A stretch of 61,025 bases of DNA from Paracerasibacillus soli (GTDB taxonomy: Bacteria > Bacillota > Bacilli > Bacillales > Amphibacillaceae): the NCBI RefSeq assembly GCF_034006335.1, contig NZ_JAWDIQ010000004.1; one strand, written 5' to 3'. The stretch's first letter is position 1. The number at the start of each line of letters is the position of its first letter. A model generated the notes under the pieces. It was not told where the DNA came from, ran no database searches, and worked only from the letters and a program-made list of their open reading frames with translations. The translations under genes and the position numbers were made by a program. Below are positions 36,719-47,867 of the stretch, piece after piece.

Positions 36719-37405
36719 CTAATATTTCAATAAATTAAGCCGCTCATAAAGCGGATCAACCGATTGACCTTTTTGTGGTTTTTGTATCTTGTTTATTAAT
36801 GAATTTGTTACTGCTCGTCTACTAAAAACAAAGCTGTTCTCAGGTTGGTTTTCATCTTTACCATTTGCGAACATAATGGCATCCGCAAATCCGAGTTCAA
36901 TTGCTTTATGTGCATTAAGCCACGTTTCAGCATCCATTAATTCGGATAGTTTATTTCTTGATAAACTTGTTTTAATTTCATATGCGTTAATAATGCTTTC
37001 TTTTACTTCGTCAAGCATATGCACCGTCTTTTTCATTTCTTCACTATCACCAATTGCGACAGTAAATGGATTATGAATCATCATTAGGGACGTTGGTGAC
37101 ATTTGAATTTCAGTGCCTGCCATCGCAATCACAGATGCTGCCGATGCGGCAATCCCATCAATTTTGACAGTGACATCACCTGGATATTCCATCAACATGT
37201 TGTAAATTTGCGCAGCTGCAATACAATCACCCCCTGGCGAATTAATCCAAACTTCAATATCGCCTTTGCCTTGCACGAGTTCTTCCCTAAAGGCAGATGG
37301 TGTGACTTCATCATCAAACCAACTCTCCTCTGCTATTGCCCCATATAAATGAAGGGTTCGTTTATCAGTTTCATTATTCTTTGTCCAGTTCCAAAACTTC
37401 TTCAT
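36719..37405 (-). CDS. ClpP-type prohead maturation protease
   Basis: About 228 residues from the ATG at 37405 (MKKFWNWTKNNETDKRTLH), which overlaps the portal end by 32 bp. It has the ClpP fold with INSPGGDCIAAAQIYNML, catalytic Ser in IDGIAASAASVIAMAG and catalytic His in MMIHNPFTVAIG. It processes the capsid delta domain during head maturation. The C-terminal FVFSRRAVTNS may be a self-cleavage tail (inference). Confidence 0.88.
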   Translation of the reverse strand: MKKFWNWTKNNETDKRTLHLYGAIAEESWFDDEVTPSAFREELVQGKGDIEVWINSPGGDCIAAAQIYNMLMEYPGDVTVKIDGIAASAASVIAMAGTEIQMSPTSLMMIHNPFTVAIGDSEEMKKTVHMLDEVKESIINAYEIKTSLSRNKLSELMDAETWLNAHKAIELGFADAIMFANGKDENQPENSFVFSRRAVTNSLINKIQKPQKGQSVDPLYERLNLLKY

Positions 37406-38656
37406 CTTCGGTTTCCTCCTTTTCATATTTCTTTGCAAACACACCTGCGTCTTGGAGTTTCGTCATATTCCCATTGATTAAATATAAATCTCCCCCAAGT
37501 TCATCCGGTATCCGGTCTAAATTCTCAAGTTCACGAATGTCATTAGCACTCATCCAGCCATTTTGCCTTGCTGTTGCATAGCCACTCATTCGTGAAGCAT
37601 AATCACCTCTAAGCAATCCATCCACATTAAATTTCACAAAGTACGCTTTCTTTTCACTTTTAGTAAATAGTGAACGACTAATTGCTTGTTCCCACCGAAT
37701 AACCCATGGATCAAGTGTGTATTTAACGAATTCTAACGATTGTTGCTCTATATTAGAAAAGCTCGACTTTTCCAAGTCACCTACCATGTGAGGTGGCACT
37801 CGGAAAATTCGAGCAATCTCGTTAATCTGAAATTTTCTTGTTTCAAGAAATTGTGCTTATCGGGTGCAATTGCGATTTGTTGATACTTCATCCCTTCTTC
37901 TAATACAGCAACTCGATGGGCATTACTTGAACCTTGATAAGCTTTATTCCAACTATCCTTTACTCTTTGGGGGTCCTTGATAGTTCCCGGATGTTCTAAG
38001 ACACCACCTGGTGCCGCTCCATTAGCAAAAAACTTTGCACCATATTCCTCAGTTGCCATTGCTAGACCCACTGCATTTTTAGCCATCGCAATTGGTGAAT
38101 ATCCAACTAAACCATCAAAACCAAGTCCGGGTATATGAAGTACATCTTCAGCTTTTAATGCAATAGTTGTCTTCTCTGACCCATTCATTTCCTCAAATGT
38201 TTTTGTGTATAAATAATACAGATTACCTCTCGCATCTCTTTCGACTGACATTTTATTTGGCATAAGTGGGTAAAGTGCAATAACCTCCCCTTTTCCATTG
38301 CGAATGATCTGAGCATACGCATTTCCCCATAATAAAAGATGAGTCATTAATGTTTCTCTAAACACAAATGAACTCATCTCAGGATTTGGTTCGTCATGAA
38401 GTAAAAAATATAAGGTATGGGATATTGCTTTTTCCTTCCCACCTGTATCTGTGTACTTATATAAGTGCAGTGGTAAACCAGCTACCGCTTCAGCTAATAT
38501 GCGTACACACGAATATACTGCAGTCATTTGCATTGCTGTAAATTCATTAACGGATTTTCCACTACTAGAATTTCCAAAGATGAAACTATAATTGCTCCCA
38601 AATGAATAGTTTTGTGGTTTATCTCTTGCTTTAAATAAATTTGTAAACCACCGCAT
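37374..38656 (-). CDS. Portal protein, HK97 family (one frameshift)
   Basis: About 427 residues from MRWFTNLFKARDKP (38656) to EDEEVLELDKE (37374). One indel near 37810 separates KHNFLKQE from the frame with RVPPHMVGDLEKSSFSNIE. Family signatures: VNEFTAMQMTAVYSCVRILAE, LPLHLYKY, LLLWGNAYAQIIRNGKG, and the C-terminal FVKYTLDPWVIRWEQ. It forms the dodecameric DNA gate at the head vertex. Confidence 0.9.
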
Positions 38657-38677
38657 ATGAACATCACCTCCTCAACG

Positions 38678-40284
38678 TTAGAACACAATCAATCCTCTAT
38701 CATCATAAACGGAATCACTTGTTCCGCTTCTTCTTATCGCTCGGTCGAGTGCCATAATTGTTGCCACCACACCATCAATCTTTTCCGTTGATTTTTCCTT
38801 GTCAGGTTTAATGTTTCCAGCTGGATCCGTTCGAACATGAATGTTATCCATCATCCAACGTAAAACTGGATGTCCGCCGTGAGCAAGTTTTTCTTCTAAT
38901 GTTAATTTCATCAACTCTTTTGATGATGGGCTCATATCTTTAAAACCTTGTCCAAAAAAGGAACTACAGTAAAGCCTAATCCTTCGAGGTTTTGCGTCAT
39001 CTGAACAGCTCCCCAACGGTAAAGGCAATTTCCTTTATATTGTATTTCTTTCCTAATTCTTCGATGAACTTTTCAATATAAGCATAGTGAACAACGTTTC
39101 CTTCTGTTGTTTGCATGTGACCTTGTTGCTCCCACACATCGTAAGGTACTCTGTCCCTATCCACACGCTGTCTAATGTTTTCTTCAGGTATCCAAAAGTA
39201 AGGCAAAACAACATATTTATCATCTTCATATTTGGTGGAAAGATTAAAACAAATGCTGTGATATCTGTTGTCGATGATAAGTCTAAACCCGCATAGCACT
39301 CTCTACCAATTAACCTTTTAGGGTCAACTGGCAAACCACATCTGTCCCACTTTTCCATTGGCATCCATCTGACAGATTGTTTTACCCATTGGTTCAATCG
39401 TAACTGCCTAAATAAGTTCTCCTCAGCAGGATTCTGTTTCGCACTTTCACATGCTTGTTCGACTTTCTCTATATCTACTGTAATTCCTAGTGATGGATTT
39501 GCCTTCTTCCAAACTTCAGGGTCTGTCCAATCATCATCTTCCTCTGCACCATAGATAACAGGATAAAAAGTAGGATCTATTTTTCTTCCCTCAAGTACAT
39601 CTTTTGCTTTCTGATGTACTTCGTAACATATTGAATGCTGGTCATTTCCTGCAGTTGTGATTAAGAAATACAATGGTTGTTTCCTTGCGTCCCCTGAACC
39701 ATGAGTCATAACATCGTATAGCCTTCGGTTCGGTTGTGCATGTAACTCATCAAAAACTACCCATGGACGTTCAATCCATGTTTTGTATAAGCTTCCGCAG
39801 ATAGCACTTGATAAAAGCTACCTAATGGTTTATAAATCAATCGCTTTTGTGAAAGAACTGGTTTAAATCGTGCCTTAAGTGCGGGTGATTGTTCCACCAT
39901 GTCGACAGCAACGTCAAATACAATCGATGCTTGTTGCCTATCCGCAGCACATCCATACACTTCTCCGCCATGTTCAAAATCACCACATGTTAATAGTAAT
40001 GCAACCGCAGCAGCAAGTTCTGACTTTCCTTGTTTCTTAGCTATCTCAATATAGGCAGTATTAAACTGGCGATAGCCATTCGGCTTCATCGTCCCAAATA
40101 CATCTCGAATAATCTGCTCCTGCCAATCTATCAAGTCAAAGTTCTTTCCGAACCATTCACCCTTTGTATGCTTTAAACAGTTAATAAAATTAACTGCCAT
40201 ATCGGCAGCATCTTTGTCATAGTATGATTGATCCGCTTTAAAGATTGTCGGTTTATAATTTCCTAGTTTTCTAATTACCACCAC
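38678..40284 (-). CDS. terL: Terminase large subunit (two or more frameshifts)
   Basis: About 535 residues from 40284 (MVVIRKLGNYKPTIF) to 38678. The ATPase has a Walker A variant EIAKKQGKSELAAA and Walker B VVFDELHAQP; the nuclease has AGLDLSSTTDITAF and STEKIDGVVATIMALDRA. Indels near 39750, 39230 and 39020 split it. The family is the P27/TerL_Terminase_1 type of cos phages. It is separated from its usual upstream neighbours by the inserted aadD cassette with its terminator. Confidence 0.9.
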
Positions 40285-40335
40285 CCCCTATCAAACAATC
40301 TTAAAAACTTAAATGAATTTATAAAATTTTGCACG

Positions 40336-40365
40336 ACAAAAAAGCCCAGACTAATATCTGAGCTT
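40336..40365 (-). terminator. Terminator downstream of aadD, upstream of terL
   Basis: Minus-strand AAGCTCAGA-TATTAG-TCTGGGCTT followed by TTTT. It stands between aadD and terL in the late operon. Confidence 0.75.
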
Positions 40366-40380
40366 AAGGCATCTATTTAA

Positions 40381-40412
40381 TAGTTCCACAATCGCACCCG
40401 TTTGTTCAATAA
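40381..40412 (-). repeat. ACGGG-loop hairpin motif, copy 3
   Basis: On the minus strand TTGAACAA-ACGGGTGCGA-TTGTGGAA. It shares sixteen of seventeen bases with copy 2 in ACGGG-Y-GCGATTGTGGAA. It lies about 100 bp downstream of aadD. Confidence 0.6.
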
Positions 40413-40511
40413 GAAAAAGGCTTCTCAATGACAGTCGTGATGATTTGTAAATATTAGGAGAAGTTAATCAATACGTAACCAACATGATTAGCAATTATTA
40501 GTGTTCATCGT

Positions 40512-41281
40512 TCAAAATGGTATGCGTTTTGACACATCCACTATATATCCGTGTCGTTCGGTCCACTCCTGAATCCCATTCCAGAAATTCTCTAGCGATT
40601 CCAAAAGTTTTTCGGAGTCGGAAAGCTGACCAGACATTACTAACTGGCACAGAAGGTCATAACCTGAAGGAAGATCTGATTGCATAACGGCTTCAGTTAA
40701 AACCGAAGCGCTCGTCGTATAACAGATGCGATGATGCAGACCAATCAACATGGCACCTGCCATAGCCACCTTTACAGTCAAGGATGGTAGAAATGTTGTC
40801 GGTCCTTGCACACGAATATTACGCCACTTTCCTGCATATTCAAACAGTTCTTCTACGATAAGGGCACAAATCGCATCGTGAAACGCTTGGGCTTCTACCG
40901 ATTTTGCAGTTTGATATACCTTCTCTAAGTATCCACCTGAATCATAAATCGGCAAAATAGAGAAAAATTGACCATGTGTAAGTGGCCAATCTGATTCCAC
41001 CTGTGATGCATAATCTAGTAGAATCTCTTCACTATCAAAATTCACTTCCACCTTCCACTCACCAGTTGTCCATTCATGGCTGAACTCTGCTTCCTCTGTG
41101 GACAGGACACACATCATCTCAATATCCGAATAGGCCCATCAGCCTGACGACCAAGAGAGCCATAAACACCAATAGCCTTAACGACATCCCCATAATTATC
41201 CAATATTCGTTCCTTAATTTCATGAACAATCTTCATTCTATCTTCTCTAGTCATTTTTATTGGTCCATTCACTATTCTCAT
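40512..41281 (-). CDS. aadD: Aminoglycoside 4'-nucleotidyltransferase ANT(4')-Ia, aadD (one frameshift)
   Basis: 256 residues. The start at 41281 gives MRIVNGPIKMTREDRMKIVH and the nucleotidyltransferase motif AIGVYGSLGRQADGP. A C lost at about 41127 shifts the frame before SDIEMMCV; from there to VDVSKRIPF the sequence is that of ANT(4')-Ia, as on plasmid pUB110, with a few substitutions. The enzyme adenylylates kanamycin, neomycin and tobramycin. It lies inside the phage late operon between the cyclotransferase and terL, with its own promoter and terminator. Confidence 0.93.
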
Positions 41282-41395
41282 TCCTTCTTCAAATAATTTT
41301 AGATGTGCTTATCTAAATAAGAATATTTGGAGAGCACTATTCTTATTCAGCTATAAATACTCGTCTTCCTAAGCTCCTTCAATCTTTTAATAATA

Positions 41396-41442
41396 ATTAT
41401 AGCATCTAATCTTCAACTATTCTCCCCGTCTGTTGAACATTC
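41396..41442 (-). promoter_or_regulatory. aadD promoter region with ACGGG hairpin copy 4
   Basis: Minus-strand extended -10 TGCTATAAT (TATAAT 41401-41396). Just upstream at 41442-41411 lies hairpin copy 4, with perfect TTCAAC / GTTGAA arms and loop AGACGGGGAGAATA. A TATAAA 12 bp upstream of the hairpin repeats the spacing seen at copy 1. Confidence 0.55.
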
Positions 41443-41494
41443 AATTTTGTTTATATCCTATCATAATTATTCGTACTTCTCTATTTCTTACTGA

Positions 41495-41958
41495 CTAGAT
41501 TCGTCTTCTAAGGCCGTCATCTTTTTCATATGAATCTTCAACAGCCTTACGTAAATATTCAACATCAAACCCTGCACTATTATAACCCTCTAAAATAGTT
41601 GAATAATAGTAACAACTCGGTTGTTCAAGTGGTTTGCCTTCATTCATAATATAGACCGTTGCATTGACGGTTTTTTTGTCGACTTTAACTTTCATCATTT
41701 CTTTTCTATACAGATGTGGCCATCCTTCATAACGGTAAGTGCTTTTTCGTCATTGGGCGTAATCTGCCACACAAGGACCGGAACGCTTTCTCCCTTGCAT
41801 GGTTCAACCGTTGCAACAGCATGCGCGTGTGGCCCCCTAAAAACGAGTTTGTGGTCCTTTATTTCACTTGTTCCTACTACTTTTGCGGTTGGACATCTGT
41901 TTGACATTTGTTCTAGATTTAAATTCGATCCGTAGGCAATATATAATTTCTCCATCAT
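41495..41958 (-). CDS. Gamma-glutamylcyclotransferase-like (AIG2/GGCT) protein (one frameshift)
   Basis: About 154 residues joining 41958-41720 and the frame ending at 41495. The N-terminal YIAYGSNLNLEQM is the GGCT substrate-loop motif. The second half has KKTVNATVYIMNEG and YYSTILEGY. One indel near 41735. GGCT-fold enzymes cyclise gamma-glutamyl amines. It follows the amidoligase in the same orientation, a pairing known from phages and predicted to add and remove gamma-glutamyl or similar amide links. Confidence 0.8.
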
Positions 41959-42004
41959 TCATTTCAATCCTTTCACAATTTAATCTTGAATAATTCCGGG
42001 TGGC

Positions 42005-42902
42005 TTATCCAACTCGGAACCTCCATGCTGCTGATCCCGATAAAGGTTTAGTTAAGTGTAATCTACAGTTTGCGAATTCCTCTCCAATCAATCCGATTCG
42101 GTTAGATATGTTCGCATGGCGAATTTTTCATTTTCAACTTGGGGCTTTTTCGATGATGCACTTTTCTGTGTTAATGCTTGGTTGTTGATTGCTAAGGATA
42201 AAACGATAAAGCTTCTATCTTACCAGCGTGAAGAACGCTGTTAAAGCCACGTAATTCAACTGTTCGATTCCTTCTAAAAAAGCTATGTAGATTTAAGAAA
42301 TGGTATCGGCTATTATGGTAGTGTCTACTTCTGCTTTCGCTGTATCCTTCATACCAAATGTTTTCAATTTCTCGCATTGTCTTTGGCTTTTTCCGATTCA
42401 TCTTTTCTACTAAAATGTCATCCATCCGTTTGCAATAACGCATTCTCTCATTCTTGATTTCTAGTGCTTTGTAAAATAAGTCGTTTCTACTTGCGATGAT
42501 GTTTACAAAGTTTCGTATGCTTCTTGGTGTATGTGTGCTCCCGTCCAAATGAATATGAATGCCGCAAGATGAATTTGTAAAGGCTCCGGCTTTTCGTATC
42601 CTTCGAACAAGCTCCTGTAAAGTGTCAATGTCTTTTCTGTAGGTTAAAATTGGGCTTACAATTTCAACGCTGTAATCTCTGTTTGCATTAACCCTTCTGC
42701 CGCTTCGACTAACTTGCGTTCGAATACTTCCGTCATAAGCAAATTCCCATATACGTCCGTCTGGAGCCTTCACTTTCTTCACATCGTAATATGTTCCGCC
42801 TTCGATGTATTCGCCTTCAAGAAACTTTGCCGCTACTTTCGCTGCTTTTTCTCTTGTAATTCCTGTAAATTCAATTTCAATTCCAAACTTTGCGTTTAAC
42901 AT
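42005..42902 (-). CDS. Amidoligase_2 family enzyme (one or two frameshifts)
   Basis: About 298 residues. MLNAKFGIEIEFTGITREKA is the amidoligase N-terminal metal-binding strand (EIEF), followed by IWEFAYDGSIR, VEIVSPIL, SCGIHIHLDGS (His/His) and HFLNLHSFF. The frame breaks near 42210; the remaining 65 codons read in another frame (YLTESDW...IGEEFANCRLH) to 42005. Amidoligases have a glutamine-synthetase-like fold and form amide bonds using ATP. It is paired with GGCT downstream. Confidence 0.8.
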
Positions 42903-42940
42903 TTTATCATCCCCTTTTAGAGTGTATGTGTGTTTTCGTT

Positions 42941-42981
42941 ACATACATATATCACTATAAAAGCCTTATATAGCAAGTGTT
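42941..42981 (-). repeat. Duplicated 41-bp promoter, copy before amidoligase
   Basis: Begins acatacatatatcact on the plus strand and ends caagtgtt, as does 43905-43945. On the minus strand TTGCTA-N18-ATATAT can serve as a promoter, about 40 bp upstream of the amidoligase start. Confidence 0.55.
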
Positions 42982-43005
42982 ATCTACACTTATTCGGATG
43001 TATTT

Positions 43006-43233
43006 TTATTGTTCGATGATTAGACACTTATCGACTCCAAACACAATCCCGAGTGAACTTCCTTTATCCCATTTTATGTGTATGGTTCCAATATCATCAA
43101 CGAAGGAAACTGTTCCTTCATCTCCTGGAATTAAATTTGAATATGGATCATCCATTTCAATCAAACGTACCCTTGTTCCAGTCTGATATTGTTTTTTTAA
43201 CTTGTTCAGCGATTCTTTCGTTATATTGTTCAT
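43006..43233 (-). CDS. DUF4314 protein
   Basis: 75 residues, TGTRVRLIEMDDPYSNLIPG followed by EGTVSFVDDIGTIHIKWDKG, the DUF4314 pattern of a small SH3-like barrel. It overlaps the upstream gene by 4 bp and precedes the amidoligase. Such proteins recur in this module of Firmicute prophages. Function unknown. Confidence 0.75.
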   Translation of the reverse strand: MNNITKESLNKLKKQYQTGTRVRLIEMDDPYSNLIPGDEGTVSFVDDIGTIHIKWDKGSSLGIVFGVDKCLIIEQ

Positions 43234-43878
43234 GAAGCTTCCTCCATCTTTTTCGTTCTTTTAAATGAAGAATCACCTGACAGTTTTGACATCAAGAGCT
43301 TTCTGTCGGCTTTATATTCATCGCCTATAAAATTCAGTTTTAACAGGAAGCATCGAAATGCATATTTTTCGTTTTCGACTTGTTTTTCAACTGCTGTCAC
43401 TCGTTTTTGCTTCAGAGCTGTTTCGCATAATGCGACAATGAATTTTGTGTATGTTTCTAGTTCCTCGGATGTCAAATCTCTCAAACCAAGGAAACTTTAT
43501 TCGGTCATCTTCTAATTCAATCCTAGTTGATTCAATAGCTAGCGCCTGTTTAATTAAAGTGTTCTTACTTTGGATTAGCTTTTCTAAATTCTCGATTGTT
43601 TGTCCATCGAAAGGGTCCCGCGGGTATTCAATGGAAAGTGTATAAGTTTCCGCTTGCTCATCCCGCTCTGCTTCAAAGCTATATTTACTTTCTAATGTTT
43701 GGATTAACGCGTCATTAGCCGGTCCTTCCAGCGTTCCAACCCTATCAACTACATATTCTCCAATTTCGTAGGCAAAGCTTGGTGTTCCTTTGTAATCAAA
43801 AGGAATATTCAAATGTTCGCTTATTGCTTCCACTAACTTTTTCCGTTCTTTTCCCTTCATATTAAACTTTACAATCAT
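43230..43878 (-). CDS. Virulence-related-protein-like phage protein (one frameshift)
   Basis: About 215 residues from MIVKFNMKGKERKKLVEAIS (43878) to FKRTKKMEEAS (43230), with an indel near 43480 between WFERFDIR and the frame DLTSEELETYTKFIVALCE. Proteins of this length preceding an amidoligase are often annotated 'virulence protein'; no enzyme motif is visible. It has its own copy of the duplicated promoter upstream. Confidence 0.6.
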
Positions 43879-43904
43879 TTTTTATTCCACCTTTCAATTT
43901 TGGT

Positions 43905-43945
43905 ACATACATATATCACTCTAAAAGGTGTTTATATCAAGTGTT
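43905..43945 (-). repeat. Duplicated 41-bp promoter, copy before virulence-like gene
   Basis: About 34 of 41 bases equal 42941-42981. The minus strand offers TTGATA-N18-ATATAT about 30 bp upstream of the start at 43878. Confidence 0.55.
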
Positions 43946-43968
43946 TTGAACAGATTCCATCTGACTTT

Positions 43969-45469
43969 CTAATCTTTATTTAATTGTATGGAAATTCCAG
44001 TCAAAACATATATAACACAAGGAAGTGCGACTCCGTCCCCCACATTTTATATTCAGCTGTATCGGAATGTGGCTGGCTTAACCATTTAATGATTTGTTTC
44101 CTGGTTTTAGGTCGTTTATTTTTACTGATTAACTGTCGGTGTGTTTCCCATACTTTCTCCCAAAAGTTAATCTCTTCATCCGATGGGTTATCTTCTCCCA
44201 AATTGTCGCACCATCCATCTGGGAAACCTTGCAATCTTCCACATTCGGTAGGAGTAAGCCTTCTCACAATTAAATCTTCTATGTTTACTAATGGGGGATC
44301 CTTATAATCGGTAGCAACAAGCGTACTAGCAAGTTCTTTTTCTGCACTTGTAAAATGTGAGTTTTTACTAGATGAATAGGTTGATTGTTTTCCTTTACTT
44401 ACATCATCTTTATTACTAACAATTGCAATCCCGCCTTGATTACTGTTTGGTGAGTTACCTGATGTATCTATTGTTCTTGATACATCACTTTCATAAATGT
44501 TTGCTCGAACGTTAACCGTTCCTTCAGATGTCAAACGAATATCAAAGGTTTTCGGTTTCTCTAAAACAAATGGCTGATTGTTTCCACCAGTTCCATATAA
44601 CGACACAACGGTTGGGCAACATCAACTGGTCCTTTAATTCTTGCATCCCTTCCATGGTTATCAAAAACAAGTGGGGATGATTTGATTTTGCTCGTAAAGT
44701 TGCTGTTACCTCTTTGGTTACATCCATTCGGCTACCACCTTGGTCATTTAAGCAGATATTGCTTGTTTCTCTAGAACTTTTTGAAGTATCTCTGGTAGTT
44801 CCTTGCCCCGCTTTTTTGCTCTGCGTAAAATGCCCTCGCAAGCTCTCTGACTCAAATAATATTTCGGATGCACTTCTTCCATTAAAATCTGCGACAAGAA
44901 AGATTCGTTTTCTTCGCTGGGGTACTCCCCAATATTGCGCATCAAGGACTCTCCAGGAAATTGAGTAGTTATCTCCCAACACTTCACCTGCGTTTTCCCA
45001 TTTGTTGGTTTAGGGATATCAACTTTCTCGGTCTTGACCTTACAGAATTCCTCGATGACACTTTTGAAGTCTTCTCCTTTATTTGAGGAGAAGGCTCCAC
45101 AGACATTTTCCACACTGCATATCTTGGATATTCACCATTTGTTTTACACCTCATTTCCTTTATAATTCGCATCGCTTCATAAAATAAAGAGGACTGACTT
45201 CCGTCTAGTCCTGCACGTTTTCCTGCAATTGATAGATCAGTACATGGTGAACCAAAAGTGATAATATCAACTGGTTCAACCTCTGCACCATTAATTGAAC
45301 TAATGTCCCCTAAATGTTTCATCTGAGGAATTCGTTTTGATGTAACCCGAATAGGAAATGGTTCAACTTCAGATGCCCACTTTGGTTCAATCCCACTAAT
45401 GATACCTGCAAGCGGAAACCCCCCAGAACCATCAAAAAGCGAACCTAAAGTAAGTCTACGCACTTTCAC
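43969..45469 (-). CDS. Phage DNA cytosine-5 methyltransferase (several frameshifts)
   Basis: About 500 residues in four or five segments. Motif I LGSLFDGSGGFPLAG, catalytic motif IV ITFGSPCTDLSIAGKR, motif VIII WGVPQRRKRIFLVADF, then a long target-recognition region and VRRLTPTECGRLQGFPDGW. The C-terminus near 43970 reads GVALPCVIYVLTGI, equal to motif X. The start overlaps the ParB-methyltransferase end by 14 bp. A lone phage methyltransferase, probably protecting phage DNA against host restriction. Confidence 0.83.
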
Positions 45470-46692
45470 TCACCTCAAGTTCGCTATAAGCAATCTTTTT
45501 ATTATTTCGAATAACATACACATCTTCATCTGTACCAACTTGTTCAATGTATCTCTTCGCAATCACATCACAGAACTTTTCGTCTAATTCAATCATGTAA
45601 CATATTCGGTCGGTTTGTTCAGATGCGATCAAAGTTGAACCAGATCCACCAAACGGGTCAAGTACAATACTGTTTGTTAAACTTGAATTCATGATTGGAT
45701 AAGCAATTAAGGCAATTGGTTTCATCGTTGGATGATCGGCATTTCGTTTTGGTTTATCAAATTCCCAAATGGTCGATTGTTTCCTATCTGAATACCAACG
45801 GTGCCTACCCTTCTTTTTCCAACCAAATAATATCGGTTCGTGTTTCCACTGATAAGGTGAGCGACCAAGTACAAGCGATTGTTTCTTCCAAATACAAGTT
45901 AGATAAATAAAAACCAGCTTCTTCAAATGCTCTACGGAAATTAAGTCCTTCTGTATCCGCATGAAACACATAAATGCTGCCATCTTTCGCAAGTGCATCT
46001 TCTGTGTTCGTAAAAGCATCCAATAGAAACTGGTAAAATGTATCGTTATTCATATTGTCATTTTTAATTTTCCCCGCACTGCCTTCATAATCAACATTAT
46101 AAGGTGGATCAGTGACAACCAAGTTTGCTTTTTTATTCTCCATTAACTTATCAAAAGTTTCTTTTTTCGTACTATCTCCACATACAAGTCGATGTCTACC
46201 TAAAACCCAAACATCACCTTGCATTGTTATTGGTGGGTTTTGAAGTTCTTCATCGACATCAAAGTCATCATCTTCTACTCCATCTCGAAGTGTATCTTTA
46301 AACAAATCATCAATTTCAGCTGCATCAAAACCTGTGAGTGAAACATCAAAATCTGCTGCATCTAAATCCGTCATAAGTACAGCTAGTTTTTCTTTATCCC
46401 AATCACCGCTAATTTTATTTAAAGCAACGTTTAATGCTTTCTCTTTTTCTTCATTTAATTCGACCACGACACATTCGACTTCAGTTCGTCCCATGCTTGC
46501 CAAAACTTTTAAACGTTGATGCCCCCCAACCACTCTTCCAGTTGTCTTGTTCCAAATGACTGGATCAACATACCCAAATTCTTCAAGTGACCGTTTAATT
46601 TTTTCATATTCGCTGTCACCAGGTTGTAAATCTTTTCTCGGATTATAATCAGCGGGAATAAGTTGTTCAACTTTAATCTTCTCTATTATCAT
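45456..46692 (-). CDS. ParB-like nuclease domain + amino DNA methyltransferase (one frameshift)
   Basis: About 412 residues. The N-terminal ParB/Srx-like domain shows YNPRKDLQPGDSEYEKIKR and GGHQRLKVL. The methyltransferase domain has TDPPYNVDYEGSAGK (motif IV) and, after an indel near 45890, VLDPFGGSGSTLIAS (motif I). This fusion is common in Firmicute prophages. It overlaps MetK by 20 bp and the C5 enzyme by 14 bp, so SAM synthesis and use are co-encoded. Confidence 0.85.
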
Positions 46693-47852
46693 ATTTACTC
46701 ACCACCTGATTAAATTCTTTATACCTTTTCACGTCTTCCCATGGGAATAACCAACTATCGAAATGGCCATAAACTGCTGTTTCGGCATAGTGAACATCTC
46801 GCAACTGTAAGTATTCAATAATCGCTGCTGGTTTTAAGTTAAATACTGCTAGAGCTGCTTGTTCAAGTATTGAATCTGAAACACTTCCCGTGCCAAATGT
46901 ATTTATTGAAAATGCGACAGGACTTGCCTTTCCAATGGCATATGAAATACTTACTTCACATTTGTCTGCGTAATCACACCACACGATATGCTTTGCAATA
47001 TGCCTTGCCATATAAGCACCACTTCTATCAACTTTGGTAGGATCCTTTCCTGAAAATGCCCCACCACCATGCGCTGTAAAACCTCCGTAAGTGTCAACCA
47101 TCAGTTTTTCTTCCAGTTAATCCTGTATCAGCTGTCGGTCCTCCGACAACAAATCGTCCTGACGGATTGATTAAAATATTTGTATCTTCATCAAACGGGA
47201 AATCTTCAAAAACCTGCCATAAAACATTTTCGATAATATCCTGTTCGATTTCTACTTGTCTTTTATAAGCTTGGTGCTGAACTGATACAACGATTGTTTT
47301 TACTCTGACTGGTTGATTATTTTTATATTCAATCGTGACTTGCGCTTTCCCATCTGGAAAATACCCTTTAATAATTTTTCCTTTTCGCACTTCATCTAAC
47401 CGTTTTACAATTTTATGTGAAAGAATTAATGGTAAAGGTAGCATTTCTTTTGTTTCCTTTGTTGCATACCCATACATTGTTCCTTGATCACCTGCACCAA
47501 TCGTTCCATAAGGTTCTTTAATTCTTTGTCGTGCTTCAAGTGCTGTATCTACCGCTTCAGCAATATCTGCACTTTGTTTCTGTACATATACAGATATTTT
47601 AAAATTTGAAGGTTCATATCCAACATCCACTAATACACTTTTTACAACTTCTTTAATATTTACCTTTTCGCTACAGGAGATTTCGCCCGCCACGATAATT
47701 TTTCCTCTTGTCGCAAGTACCTCACATGCCACACGTGAAGATTTATCTTTTGCTAAACAAGCATCCAAAATACTATCGGATATTAAATCACATAGTTTAT
47801 CAGGATGTCCTGCACATACACTTTCAGCTGTTAAATATTTAATCGTCATCAC
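46673..47852 (-). CDS. metK: S-adenosylmethionine synthetase (phage MetK) (one frameshift)
   Basis: About 393 residues joining 47852-47094 and 47101-46673 by removing one A from a five-A run at about 47105. Signatures ESVCAGHPDKLCDLISD, GTIGAGDQGTMYGYATKE and GGGAFSGKDPTKVDRS are the three classical MetK motifs. It makes SAM from ATP and methionine. In a phage operon next to two methyltransferases it would raise SAM supply during infection (inference). Confidence 0.92.
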
Positions 47853-47867
47853 ATTACCTCGTTTCCG

